NCBI GenBank assembly: GCA_002007465.1
Contig: LNAC01000037.1
Location: forward strand, 515,646 to 579,645
Direction: 5' to 3'
DNA from: Ailurus styani
Taxonomy: Eukaryota; Chordata; Mammalia; Carnivora; Ailuridae
Length of the DNA: 64,000 bases
In this document: positions 24,275 to 36,219 of the stretch, in pieces
Layout of the letters: the number at the start of each line of letters is the position of its first letter
Numbering within the stretch: the stretch's first letter is position 1
Translations under genes and position numbers: made by a program
The notes under the pieces: model-generated
The model's database searches: none
The model's input: the letters and a program-made list of their open reading frames with translations, nothing else
What the model was told of the DNA's origin: nothing

Positions 24275-25160
24275 AAAAGTGGGCAAAAACATACCTAGAT
24301 ATTTTTCTAAAAATATACAGATGGCCAGTAGACACATGAAAATATGATCAACATCAATTACTGTCTGGGAAATGCAAATCAAAACTACAATGAGATGTCC
24401 TCTCACACCTGTCAGAATGGTTAAAATCAACAATACAAGAAACAGCAGGTGTTGGTGAGGGTGAGAAAAAAAAAAGGAATACTCTCGCACTGTTGTTGGG
24501 AATGCAAACTGTTTCAGCCTTTCTAGAAAACCTTAGGGAGGTTCCTCAACAAGTTAAAAATAGAAGTACCTTATGATCTATCACTTGCACTACTACCTAT
24601 TTACCCAAAGAATACAAAATACTTTTTCCAAGGGATACATGCACCCCCATGATTTTAGAAGCATTATCTACAGTAACCAAATTACGGAAACAGTCCAAAT
24701 ATCCATCCACTGATCAATGGATAAAAAAGATGTTGTAAATATATGAATGGAATATTACTAAGCTATAAAAAAATAATGACATCTTGCCATTTGCAATGAC
24801 GTGGATGAATCTAGATTGTATTACACTAAGTGAAATGCGTGAGTCAGAGGAAGACAAATACCATATGATTTCACTCATATGTGGAATTTAAGAAAAAAAA
24901 CAGAAGCAATTATAGTGGGAAAAAAGGCCAGCCATGAAGCAGATGCTTAGCTATAGAGAACAAACTCATGGTTACCAGAGGGGAGGCAGATGGGGGGATG
25001 GGTTAACTAGGAGATGGGGATTAAGGAGTGCACTCTTTTTGATGAGCCTCAGGTGTTGTATATAAAGGTTGAATCACTAAATTTTACACATGAAACTAAT
25101 ATTTTTCCATATGTTAAATAACTGGAATTTAAATAAAAGCTTTAAAAATTAAAAATAAAT

Positions 25161-25639
25161 AAAAGTAGACATAAACTATTTTCATTACCTAATAAGAATT
25201 ATTGAGATTTCCCCTGAGTTATTTTGAGAAATTTTAGCGTTTTGTTTCTAAATGATCAGAAAAGAGGGTTCAGGTTGTTATTTGCAAGCATGTCTCCAAA
25301 AATAAAGCACATGGACATGGAGAGAATTTTCATCAAATGAAAACTCAGATATATTGCTACTATCGACTTTTTAACTACTTTTCAAGGTATTAGATATTCT
25401 TGGATGCTGTGGAAGAAATTTAATCAAATGAAAATAACAAGGATTTGAGTAAGGAGCATTCTTAGGCTCATTCATAGAATTATTATCATGTATGTGTAGT
25501 CATTAACTTATTGCATATCAACACTAATGATCCATAAGCATTTTATATTTAAGTAATTCTTCATTGTTATGTGAAAAAGTATAAAAGAATTTACAGAAAA
25601 ACCCCGAAAAATAACTATGAAAAAAATACCTTAGGCCTA
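25161..25639. other. AT-rich sequence with no recognised feature
   Basis: No repeat family, RNA gene or convincing reading frame recognised. It lies between the tail of the oldest L1 and an L1 3'-end foldback. Confidence 0.5.
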
Positions 25640-25899
25640 TCCATTTTGTCACAAATAGCAAGATTGCATTTTTTATGTTTAATAGTCATATATACATATA
25701 TATGTCATATATATGTCATGCATGTATATATGTGTATATATATTCATATATACAAATACTACTCTCACAAAAAAGAATGGAATCTTGCCATTTGCAGTAT
25801 ATCTACATGCATACATTTCATACAAAAGGCAAGATTTTATTCCTTTTTATAGGTTATAAATATATATAAAATATATGTGTATATATGTATAATATACGT

Positions 25900-25934
<35 letters not shown>

Positions 25935-26110
25935 ATCTACACATATACACACCACATTGTCTTCATCCATTCATTTATCAATGGACATCTGGGCTGTTTT
26001 CATATCTTGGCTACTGTAAGCAATGCTATGATAAACATAGAGGTGTATATATGTTTTCAAATTAATATTTGTTTTATTTAGGTAAATATCCAGTAGTGGA
26101 ATTAGTGGAT
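25640..26110 (-). mobile_element. L1 3'-end fragment with an inverted internal copy
   Basis: Mostly reverse-strand L1 3' sequence: 25640-25690 (tccattttgtcacaaatagc) and 25828-26110 (caatggacatctgggctg, gtaaatatccagtagtg). Between them a short piece at about 25760-25800 reads the other way (aaaagaatggaatcttgcca). It is complementary to 25828-25849 and flanked by TA-rich arms at 25688-25750 and 25858-25937. The result is minus-plus-minus copies of the same segment. Confidence 0.65.
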
Positions 26111-26394
26111 AGTATAGTTACATATTTAATAAAAATTAAAAGCAGGACTCAGAAACAATCTCACTTTAGCAGATCGTATTCTATACCAAACAGCCTTTCT
26201 AAGTATTTTGGAATGCAGGTGAAAGAGAATTATATAAGATGAAACACTTTAATTAAAAAATAAAGTAAATATTTTGTAAATATTGATAGTTTGGCAGTAA
26301 TTGGTTATATTTTGTTTGTGACACACCTAAAATTTAATTATGACTCAGTGAGAATTGTTGCTTTTTGTAGTACTTATCCATAAATCATTAAATA

Positions 26395-26480
26395 AATGCT
26401 TATGGAGCAACTACACTATAGCAGACACTATGCTAGGTGCTGAAGATACATTAATAAACCAAACTGATGAAAACTTTCAT
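26395..26480 (+). repeat. Ancient mammalian repeat trace (MIR/L2-like)
   Basis: The string around 26412-26450 (gcagacactatgctaggtgc) resembles a very common conserved phrase in old mammalian interspersed repeats. I cannot assign the family with certainty by eye. Confidence 0.35.
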
Positions 26481-26564
26481 AAAGTTTATATACCTCTTAT
26501 TATTTTCTATTTCTTTATCTTTGGTAATAAACAGTGATTTCCTTAAAGTAAAACCACTATGACA

Positions 26565-26750
26565 GGGTTCCTGGGTGGCTCAGTGGGTTAAAGCCTCTGC
26601 CTTTGGCCCAGGTCATGATCTCAGGGTCCTGGGATCGAGACCCGCAGTGGGCTCTCTGCTCAGCAGGGAGCCTGCTTCTTCCTCTCTCTGCCTGCCTCTC
26701 TGCCTACTTGTGATCTCTCTCTGTCAAATAAATAAATAAAAATTAAAAAA
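26565..26750 (+). mobile_element. CAN-SINE (sense orientation)
   Basis: Complete sense CAN-SINE with a perfect 15-bp duplication aaaaccactatgaca at 26550-26564 and 26751-26765. It splits an older L2-like sequence. Confidence 0.96.
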
Positions 26751-26765
26751 AAAACCACTATGACA

Positions 26766-26852
26766 TTTGTGTTTTCATCTCTAGAACCTAGCAGTGGCTG
26801 GTACATAAATATAATTTAATAAATATCTGTAGAGTATTCAATGAATTAATAA
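26766..26852 (+). repeat. Probable LINE-2 3' end
   Basis: Text such as catctctagaacctagcagt and taataaatatctgtagagta, ending tcaatgaattaat, follows the pattern of the LINE-2 3' terminus (cctagcacagtgcctggcac, then aataaatatttgttgaatga). It predates the SINE beside it. Confidence 0.55.
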
Positions 26853-29226
26853 AATTAAGGCTCCCTTTAAAGGCCATGATGGAAGTCTAGACCTAAGTTA
26901 ACATGAAGAAACTTACATTTTTTTGCAAACTTACAAATATTTTTGACCACATATTCAATTCCTAGCTCTGTGATAGGCAATAGAGAAATACAAAAAAATT
27001 AAATTATTATTTGTGCTTTCTAGAAGTAATTTGAAAGTCATTCTCCTTGGTATAAGACAAAGAAGCAAATTAGAGGTAAAATATGTTGGAATATTAATTT
27101 TAAACACTAAATTATGAATTTGTTTTTTCTCTTCTTACCCATACAATTTATTCATGCCAGTGGTTATTCATCCAGCTCAATTAGATCATTCCATCTTTAC
27201 ATTCTCAAGAAAAAGATATTGAAATATTAGTACAAAGAGAACAGAAAGTTTCCATTTCTTATGGATAAAATTTGATAAAATAGATTTTTAATTTCTAAGA
27301 ATGTATGGTAGTGATTTCCAAATGACAGCATAATAAATATCTCATGGTTTAAAATTTTCATAAATTATATATTTGGAAAAATTTTTGATGATCAAGCCTA
27401 CCCTATTCCAGACTAAAAACATTCCACAGAAATGTGGAAATATTACAATGGAGCAATTCATGGAACTTACCTGGTTAGGGTCAGATATTCCCACCAGCAA
27501 GAGAACTACTGTCAGTCCTCCAGGAGAAAATTCCCAAAATCTTAGGCTAGAGTTCTAATCCCCTGAAATACCTCCTGCACCGTGATGCCTGAGGAGATCG
27601 TAGGGAACTAGGTGCATCTGTTCTTTCAAGAGGAAACTTGAAGGTGCAAGAAGATTGATGAAATGAACATTTGATAGGGGATTATATCAACCCAGCCATC
27701 AGTGAATTACATAAGAGTTCTTTGTGTTTTAATTTCTGTAGGCATGACTCTAATGAAAATTTTGAAATTATTTTTATGTATGTCTTTATTTTTTATAAAT
27801 TAAATTGTCCCTGATATCAAAAAATCTGTTAATTTCAAATACTGAAAACAGAAGTCTCCACAAGCATCATCTTATATGTGAATAATCTTTGTATCATTCA
27901 GAAGCTATTCACATGCAAAAACTTATTTTTTAATTGGTACAGCTTTGCTATTTGAGTAAAAGTGAATGTCAGTCATGGTGCAACCTATTTACCTTATAAC
28001 TAATTGTCATGTCTTACCAAAAAAAAAATCTGGTATTACATATATGTCAGATTAATTCTTCTGCAAGTTTGATTTGGTTATAAAGTAAAATATATGCAAG
28101 TGTGCACCTTTATATTTTGTTGTTTATGTCAGTATTTGAAATGACCCTTCCTTTCTGCCCTCAATTCAAAAAAGAAGGAAGAGTTATTATGATTACTGTT
28201 AAGGACACATGGTCTATGACCACTGAATAAAATATTTTAAATAAGTATCAACGTAGATGCTCCAAACTCTCCATTTGTTCTGAAAGTTGATTAATGAATA
28301 TTTTTGTTTGTTTTGGTCATGAATATTTTTGACCAAAACATTTGACCCAATGTCCCTGTGTCAAATATCGCTAAAAGTAGACTTCGAGTAAGAGAGGTCT
28401 GTTGTTCATGCCACCAGACCAAAAAAAAAAAAAAGTGTTTATCATACAACAGGAAAAACTCAGCTTATAAAGTAAGAAAATCTTTCAACTGCAGAAATTA
28501 AATAGCTGGCATGATTTAGGACCAAGTATGTACTGAAGCAGGGGTGGACTGAAAAATTCCTAGAAGACTCTCTTATTATTCTGATTTTACAATTTCCTAA
28601 TATTTTCAAACTGAATTATATAATCCAATATGCAATATAAATATTAACTTTGAAAAAATAGTGTAAATAGTTCCTTCTGAAGTTCATGTGGTCAAAGATG
28701 TAGCTTCTAACTAATGTATTTAAACTATGAATGATAATATAAATGCATTCCTTATTAAGAAAAATATAGAATGAGTAATCATATTGGTTATTGATATTGC
28801 TGAAGTTACGACAATGTTAAAAGCCAGAATTAGTGGGGGTGAGGATAGAGACAAATTAAATTATAACATTTTTCTATATTTTCCATATTTTAATTTTTAT
28901 TGCATTAGAATTCTATGTGTCACCTCTAATTCATGTTGATAAACCTAAATCCATGAGGGCCTATAAATTGAACTTATGTGTGAATTGACAATTATTTCTC
29001 ACTAGTTAAATTAAAAAAAAACTACCAGGTAACAGTTTCTCTAACAAATTTCAATGTCAGCTTCATATTACTAAATATTAACATTCAGAAAATAGATTAT
29101 ACAATTTATCACTGTAACGTTCTTTCATTTTATGTATGGTTTAATGAAATTACTTAAAATTTATATATAGTATGGCAATTGTCAATTTTTCTTTAATATA
29201 ACAAATTTTAAAAGACTGATTTTTAA
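26853..29226. other. About 2.4 kb of unassigned AT-rich DNA
   Basis: No recognised repeat, gene or RNA. It is the longest stretch in the window without L1 or SINE matches I can see. A 61-codon frame at 27373-27558 has no recognisable domain, no splice context I can support and no neighbour, so it is not called. If this window contains constrained single-copy sequence, this is where to look. Confidence 0.5.
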
Positions 29227-30309
29227 TGTTTTTATTCTAATTCCAATTAGTTAACATACTGTGTTATATTAGTTTCAGGTGTACAATATAGTGGTTCAAC
29301 GATTCCAAACATCACCCTGTCTCATCATAACAAGTGTACTCCTTAATCCTCATTATCTATTAAACCTATCCCCCCCACCCACCTCCCTTCTGGTAACCAT
29401 CAGTTTGTTCTCTATTTTTAAGAGTCTGTTTCTTGGTTCGTCTCTCTCCCTCTTTTTTCCATCTGCTTATTCGTTGTGTTTCTTAAATTTCACATATAAT
29501 TCCTTCCAAATACTTTCTTGTGATTGAATTCCAGTTTCAAAGCATTGTGTTCTGAAAATATAGAGGAATAATCTCAGCATTTTGGTATCGATTGAGACCT
29601 GATTTTTAACCCAGTATGTGGTCTATTCTGGAGAAAATTCCATGTGCGTTTGAGAAGAATGAGTATTCTGTTGTTTTAGGGTGGAACATTCTGTGTATAT
29701 CTGTGATGTCCATCTGGTCCAATGTGGCATTCAAAATCCTTGTTTCTTTATCTTTAGCTTAGATGATCTGTCCATTGCTGTGAGTGAGGTGTTGAGTTCC
29801 TCTACTATTAATGCATTATTGTCAATATGCTTCTTTACTTTAGTTATTAATTGGTTTATTTAATGTGCTTCTCCCACTTTGGGGACACAGATATTTACGA
29901 TTTTTTAATCTTCTTATTGGATAGACCCTTTAATTATGATATAGTGTCCCTCTACATCTCTTACATTTATTATCTAATTTTTTCTGATATGAAGAGTGCT
30001 ACCCCAGCTTTCTTTTGATGTAGATTAGCACGGTAAATGGTTCTTCACTCTTTCAGTTTCATTATAGAGGTGTCTTTAGGTCTAAAACGAGTCTCTTGTA
30101 GACAGCATATGGATGGGTACTGCTTTTTTAACCAATCTGAAATCCTGTTTCTTTTGACTGGAGCATTTACCTCATTTCAATTCAGAGTAACTATTGAGAG
30201 ATATAAACTTAGTGCATTCTATTGCCTGTAAAGTCCCTATTTCTGTAGATTGTCTGTTTCTTAGTGGTCTAAGTTACTCTTGGGGGTCTCTCTTCGTTTA
30301 TACAATCCC

Positions 30310-31160
30310 CCTTAATATATCTTGCAGGGCTGGCTTGGTGGTCACATATTCTTTCAATTTCTGCCTGTCCTGGGAGCTCTGCATCTCTCCTTCCATTAAG
30401 CATTGCAGCCTTCCTGGATGAAGTATTCTTCACTGCATGTTTTTCTCAGTTAGTATCCTGAATATAACCTGCTATCCCTTTCTGGCCTGCCAGCTTCATG
30501 TGGATTGGTCTATATTATTCTAATGTTCCTCCCTCTGTCAGGATAGATTCTTTGGCTCTTGGCTCTAAGATTTGCAAGTTTCACTATTATATGTCAGAGT
30601 ATTGATGTATTGGGGGGGGAGAGGATGCTTCCTTTCTGCCTCTTGAGCATGAATGTTTGTTTCCTTCCCCAAATTAGGGAAGTTCTCAGCCATGATTTGC
30701 TCAAAATATACCTTCTGGCCCTCTCTCTCCACCCCCCTGAGATCACAATAATTTTGAGACTGATTCCTTTCAAGGCATCTTTAAATTCTCGAAGCCTTTC
30801 TTTATGGGCTATTAGTTGTCTTTATCTCTTTTCCTCAACTTCCTTCCCTTCCATCAACCTGTCTTCTAGATCACTTTTTATCTCTTCCACCTCACTGACC
30901 CTAGCTGTTAGAGCCTCCAATTTAGATTGCATCTCATTCATAACATTTTTAAGTTTGGCCTGATTAGATCTCATTTCTGCCCTTAGAGATTCTGTACTGT
31001 CACTTACTTTTATTTTCAAGCCTAGCTATTAAATTTGTAATTGCTACTCTGAATTCCTGCTCTGACATCTTACATATATCTGCATGGATTAGCTCTGTGG
31101 CAGAGAACATTGCCTCTGGTTCTTTCCTTTGTTGTGAATTCCACCTTCTAATCATTTTGC
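30310..31160 (-). pseudogene. L1 ORF1 remnant
   Basis: Minus-strand ORF1. The best block, 30822-31019, is the coiled-coil region (ESLRAEMRSNQAKLKNVMNE, then EALTARVSEVEEIKSDLEDR). The C-terminal block lies near 30320-30420. Stops and shifts occur between blocks. It belongs to the internally deleted L1. Confidence 0.8.
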
Positions 31161-32408
31161 CCAGAGAAAGATAGGTGAGCGAGTGAGCTTAGTCCAAAAC
31201 ATCAACCATGACCCAAGCAAAATACACTTTAGACAATTCTGAAGCAATAGGAAGCCACAACAGAAAAAGCAAACAAATCCAGAATGAAACAAAACAAAAC
31301 AAAAGGGCTGGGGGAAGAGAGACTATAATCTTGCAGGGAGGAAAAAGAGTGATCCACTTGTTTCTGATTAAATTTTGGTTTGTGCGTTACAAGACACTAC
31401 ATCCCAAAATTGCAAAGAAAGCAAAACATATATGTATGTATGTATGTATGTGTGTGTGTATATAATATTTTTATTTAAACATAGTGAAAAATGGGCTAAA
31501 ATGAAACATATATCTGTAAAATGTAGATGTAAAAAAAGTTAAAAAGTGACTTAAAACATAATTTGGTAAAATAAGAATCTAGTTGAAATGGGAAAAAGAT
31601 AAAGAAAAATAAATGGAAAATATTAGACTGGAAGATAAACAAGTCGTGAGGAAATTCCTCAAGTTCAATATATTATTTTCCCCTCGCACTGGAGTTTTAG
31701 TTTTGTGGGATCCATATAGTTGCTGTTCACTTATTTATCCAGTTTGTATTCTGGAAGATGGACCTGTTGTTCTCTTATCAGTTGTCTGCCTGGGCGGAAT
31801 TGCACCATCCCTTGCCAGGGGGCTGTGCTCCATGTAAGCTGGTCATTTCCGTGTTTTTTTTTTCCCCCTGGAGGCTTTCCATGCCTCTTCAGAGTGTCAG
31901 AGCATAAATTTCCATGCCTGTGTCTCTGGTCCAGAGCTGTAAGATTATGCCCCCCCCCCCTTCAATAAACCCTCCAGGTCAAACAGTCTCCACTTCTGCG
32001 TGCACCAAACTCTGCAGGCTCTCGTGGTTTGTGCCCACTGCAATCTGAGTCTGAGGGACCCTCGAGTGTCACTGCCCCTTGTGGGCCATGGGACCAAGAG
32101 TGGTTGTGGGTTCCTGTGCTCACCCTGTTACACTACTCCTTGACCATGGCTGGGTGCTGACTTACTCTCCATTCTGGGGACACTGCCATCCTGAGAGCTG
32201 TTGCCTTTTCCTGGACATAGCCATTTTGTGCCACCACCCTCAGGGAATGATAAATGGCCCACACATTCCAGTCCTTTTCAGGGTGCTCAGGCAAAGAACA
32301 GTCTCCTGACAGGCCCAGCTCATGGTTTATGGTGACTAGACCTGAGAGTCCCTCCTGGGTTCACTGACCATAACCTGTTTCCCCACTCCACTGCTTGTGC
32401 ACTCTAAC
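31160..32408 (-). promoter_or_regulatory. L1 5'UTR remnant
   Basis: GC-rich reverse-strand L1 5'UTR, clearly homologous to 16401-17650: shared phrases include ggatccata, the gcctctt-cagag block and ctcatggtttatggtgat. It is truncated before the L1 start. It contains short C and G homopolymers (31950-31961). Confidence 0.7.
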
Positions 32409-32662
32409 AGGTGATAGACACATGGGTTATTTTCATAATTTTACTATTGTAGATAATGCAGCTATAAACGTTGGGGTGCTTGGATCCCTTTATATTAGAA
32501 TTTTTGTAGCCTTTTTGTAAATACCTAGTAGTGCAATTACTGCATGATAGGGTACTTCTATTTTTAACATTTTGAAGGACTTCCATACCATACTCAATGT
32601 CAAAGAGATTATAGCTTCAATTCTCCTCTAGGAATTTGATGGTTTCAGGTCTCACTTTTATA
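32409..32662 (-). mobile_element. L1 C-terminal/3' fragment (reverse)
   Basis: Old reverse-strand L1 piece. It has 3'-region sequence (aatgcagctataaacgttgg), then the ORF2 C-terminal region after a small internal gap near 32597 (aattctcctctaggaatttg). It meets a plus-strand L1 head to head at about 32662. Confidence 0.7.
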
Positions 32663-34350
32663 TAGTATAACAAAGTAACAGAAGGAAATAATTTTAAAAA
32701 TTAAATTTACAACTGCACAAAAATAATAAAATGCCTATGAATAAATTTAAGCAAGATGTTGAAAGACATATACTCTGAAAATAGTAAGACAATGAAGAAA
32801 GAATTTGAAGATGACACAAATAAGTAAATATGACATGCTTATGAATTGGAAGAATTATTGTTGAAATTTCCTTACTACCTAAAGTATTCTACAAATTCAG
32901 TGTAATCTCTATCAAAGTACCAAAGGCATTTTTTTAATAACAGTTCAACAAGTTGTTCTTAAATATGTATGTAAATACAATACCCTGAAGAGCTGAAGCT
33001 ATCCTTGAGAAAGAACAAAGCTGGAGGTATCAAAATCAAAATTGAATGAAGACCTTAATGTGAGATGTGACTTCATGAAACCCTTTAAAAATAGGCAGTA
33101 ATCCCTTGGGCATAATTCTTAGCAACATCTTTATGGATATGTTTCTTCAGGGAAGGTAAACAAAAGCAAAAATATCTTATTGGGAATGCACAAAAATAAA
33201 AACATCTTGCACAGTTAAGGGAACCATCAACAAAACAAAAAGAAACCTACTGATTGGGAGAATATATGTGTAAATGATATATTCAACAAGGACTTAATAT
33301 CCAAAATATATAAAGAACTTATACAGCTCAACACTTAAAGTACCCCAAATGACACAATTCCAAAAAAGGGGGAGAGGACCTCAATAGACATTTTCCCAAA
33401 GAAGACATAAAAATAGTCAACAAATACATGACAGTGTGCTCAATATCATTAATCATCAGGGAAATGATAATGAAAACCCCAATAATATTACCTCACACCA
33501 GTCAGAATAACTAGTATCAAAAATAACAGAAATAATAGGTGTCAATAAGGATGTAGAAAAAAAAGAATTCTCATGAACTGTTGGTGGGAGTGTAAATTGG
33601 AACAATCACATTGGAAAAGAGTACAACGTTTCTTCAGAAATTAAAAATAGAAATATCACGTGATTCAGTCATGCCACTTCTGGGTATTTATCCAAAGTAA
33701 ATGAAAATTTTAATTTGAAAAGATGTATGAATTCTTTGTTTAATATAGCATCATTCTCAAAAGCCAAGATATGGAAGGAACCCAAGTGTCCATCAATAGA
33801 TGAATGGATAAAGGAGAGGTGGTGTGTATGTGTTATATATTATATATGAATATGGATATATGTATAATATTACATATATACAGATATATATTAATCAGCT
33901 ATAAAAAAAGAATGTGATCTTGCAATTTGCAACATGAAAGGAAATAGAGAATATTATACTAAGTGAAATGACAGACGAATACAAATGACATATGATTTAA
34001 CTTATATGTGCAATCTAAAAAACAAAACAAATGAATAAAAAACAGACTCTCAGATACAGAGAACACACTGGCAGTTGCCAGAAGGGTGGAGTTGAATGAA
34101 ATAGGTGAAAAGATTTAAGGGGAAAACCTTCTAGTTATATAATAATAATAAAGATAGAAAGATGAAAAGTACAGTATAGGAGAAATGTTTAATAATATTG
34201 AAATGACATTGAATGGCCACAGATGGTGACCACAATTACCATGGTGAGCACTGAGGAATGAAATGAATTTAGAAATCAGTATGTTGTAAGCCCATAACTG
34301 ATAGAAAATTGTATGTCAACTACACTTCAATAATGAAAAGAGCTAATTGA
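32663..34350 (+). mobile_element. Old 5'-truncated L1 (sense)
   Basis: Begins in the ORF2 thumb region (ATG-KMPMNKFKQDVERHILK-like text near 32730-32780). It continues through the C-terminal domain with small deletions, for example near 33045-33055, and ends in an L1 3' end near 34345. A TA-rich repeat lies at 33835-33890. Heavily mutated. Because it overlaps in L1 coordinates with the reverse piece before it, a simple twin-priming inversion does not explain the pair. Confidence 0.75.
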
Positions 34351-34930
34351 CACAAAATAACTGGCATGTGCTATTTAAACAGTAAGGTATTTTTTAATTT
34401 TCATTACTTTTTAATTATGTTTTTTTTGTAATTATGATTTCAATTTTGTGCTATTTTTAACACAAAGAACTACTGCAACAATGTAATCTTGTCATTTATT
34501 AAAATTATGTTTTTAATGAAAAAAATCCTGTTAAGATGCTGAAAAAGGACCTAGTCAAAGCCAATACCTAGAGCTCATAATGAAAATAGGATACAAATGT
34601 GTTCCTGTCAGAAGCAATTTTGTGTTTTAATTTATTTTCATTTTCTTATAGAGGGATTCAAATACCAAGTGCTTTATAAAAAGCATCTGTGCACTTTACA
34701 AAAACAAAAACTCCAAGTTTTCTTTACCTTTTTTGAAAGTCATTTTTTCCCTTTTTTTCATATATCTGTTGATATTTCTCCTTTATTGGTTAATTTTCTT
34801 TGCATGACATTCAATCATGACAAAGGCATTTCTAGCTATAGAAAATGAAAAAAAAAGACTGTTTCAGACTATGTTGTATAATCCATGGTTAAATTCATTG
34901 TTTGGACACACCCAGTGTAATTTAGATTAT
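34351..34930. other. AT-rich sequence with no recognised feature
   Basis: No repeat family or gene recognised. Two overlapping frames of 83 and 100 codons (34597-35119) have no known domain, and the second runs into a SINE. Confidence 0.5.
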
Positions 34931-34945
34931 TGGTACATTATTTTA

Positions 34946-35162
34946 TTTTTTTTTATTTTTTTTTTTAAAGATTTTTTATTTATCTATTTGACACAGAGAG
35001 AGAGATTACAAGTAGGCAGAGAGGCAGGCAGAGAGACAGGGAGAGGAGGAAGCAGGCTCCCTGCTGAGCAGAGAGCCCGATGCGGGCCTCAATCCCAGGA
35101 CCCTGAGATCATGACCTGAGCCGAAAGCAGAGGCTTTAACCCACTGAGCCACCCAGGCGCCC
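34946..35162 (-). mobile_element. CAN-SINE, first of a tandem pair (reverse)
   Basis: Complete reverse CAN-SINE, poly-T first and ending gagccacccaggcgccc. It is followed after about 20 bp by a second copy in the same orientation. One duplication, tggtacattatttta, at 34931-34945 and 35386-35400, encloses both. Confidence 0.95.
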
Positions 35163-35182
35163 AAAAGTCAATATTATTTTAT

Positions 35183-35385
35183 TTTTTTATTTTTTAAAGA
35201 TCTTATTTATTTATTTCACAGAGGGAGAGAGATCACAAGGAGGCAGAGAGGCAGGCAGAGAGAGAGAGGGGGAAGCAGGCTCCCCGCTGAGCAGGGAGCC
35301 CGATGCGGGCCTCGATCCCAGGACCCTGAGATCATGACCTGAGCCGAAAGCAGAGGCTTTAACCCACTGAGCCACCCAGGCGCCC
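35183..35385 (-). mobile_element. CAN-SINE, second of a tandem pair (reverse)
   Basis: Complete reverse CAN-SINE. The spacer before it (atattattttattttttta) resembles the left flank of the pair, suggesting the first SINE inserted into the T-rich tail side of this one. The two copies are close in sequence but not identical. Confidence 0.95.
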
Positions 35386-35478
35386 TGGTACATTATTTTA
35401 AACCTACTTTCCCCAAGCAATAAGTTGGTCAGAAAACAAGAGACAGCAACCTATATGATACTTTAAAACACTGGGAGA

Positions 35479-35690
35479 GGAACGCTTGAGTGGCTCAGTA
35501 GATAAGCATCCAACTCTTGATTTTGGCTAGGGCCATGATCTCAGTGTTCTGGGATTGAGCCCTGCACTTCAGGCTTCAGGATCAGCAGGGAGTCTGCTTA
35601 AAGATCTCTCTCTCTCTCCCTTTGCCCCTCTCTCCCTCTTTCTTTCTTTCTCTCTCTCTCTCTCTCAAATAATTAAAAGATCTTTTTTAA
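35479..35690 (+). mobile_element. Older CAN-SINE (sense)
   Basis: Diverged sense CAN-SINE: head with cttgagtggctcagtagata, agtctgctt body, CT-rich stretch and a short tail. Flanks near 35466-35478 and 35691-35703 (both ending ggaga) look like a worn duplication. Its divergence marks it as older than most SINEs here. Confidence 0.88.
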
Positions 35691-35703
35691 AAAAGCTAGG
35701 AGA

Positions 35704-36219
35704 CTTCTAAAAATTTGCTTGGGAAAAAAATAAAGCAGATTTGCTTTCTTTTTTAATGCAAATTGTGAGAATTTTACATTTTGTAAGCTGCTTTAGTGAT
35801 TTCTTTCCCCATGAGCTACTGGAGAAGGTTAAGCGAAGAAGCCTCTAACTATATAATTGGTCTGGTTTAGACATTAAACTATACTTAAATAACAGACAAA
35901 TGAAAGGAGAAATTAGGATAAAAGAAGGAGAGAGTACAAAACAAGTTATAAACTGTTTGATTTAACATTTTTGCATTCTGTTTTTCTAGTATTAATGTCA
36001 GATTTTAAGCTATAAAATGTATGTAATATACTTTTTAAAGATATATTTAGTTGCATTTCTTTGAATAAATACAAGGAATGTAAAACAGATGCTCAAGGCA
36101 AAAAGAATGGAAGAGAAAATCAGAAGAAGCAAGGGAGGGAGAGAGAGACCAACAAAATTATTTCCATAAGAATTTGATATGAAATTTGTTTTCAGATACA
36201 CTAAGCCTTCTTTTAGTTT
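35704..36219. other. AT-rich sequence with no recognised feature
   Basis: No gene or repeat recognised. A 70-codon minus frame (36010-36222) is hydrophobic by composition only. Confidence 0.5.

Larger units (their letters stand above)
20632..25160 (+). mobile_element. Oldest nested L1, 3' part (ORF2 and 3' end)
   Basis: The plus-strand L1 left at 9185 resumes at the first codons of ORF2 (ctttaaatgtaaatggacc). It runs through endonuclease, RT and C-terminal regions to a 3' end with A-rich tail near 25160. The RT box reads FPDD instead of FADD (22720-22731). Nearby text reads as LLELTHKFS and ALMKEIEDDTKN-like thumb sequence. Stops are dense throughout. Two SINEs are inserted at 23094-23287 and 24015-24274. 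Confidence 0.85.
29227..32408 (-). mobile_element. Internally deleted L1 (reverse)
   Basis: Starts with a 3' terminus (29227-29497; ccaattagttaacatactgt). At about 29498 it jumps directly to the endonuclease region (ccttccaaatactttcttgt), so the RT and C-terminal part of ORF2 are missing. Endonuclease continues to about 30300, ORF1 from about 30310 to 31160 and 5'UTR to 32408, where it stops short of the true 5' end. The joint lacks an obvious GT donor on the sense strand, which argues against a spliced RNA template. Confidence 0.8.

Noticed and set aside
27373..27558. 61-codon plus-strand frame in unassigned DNA
   Set aside because: No recognised domain, no supporting context, and frames of this length are expected by chance.
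32409..34350. Single twin-primed (inverted) L1
   Set aside because: The reverse and forward pieces overlap in L1 coordinates, so one twin-priming event does not account for them.
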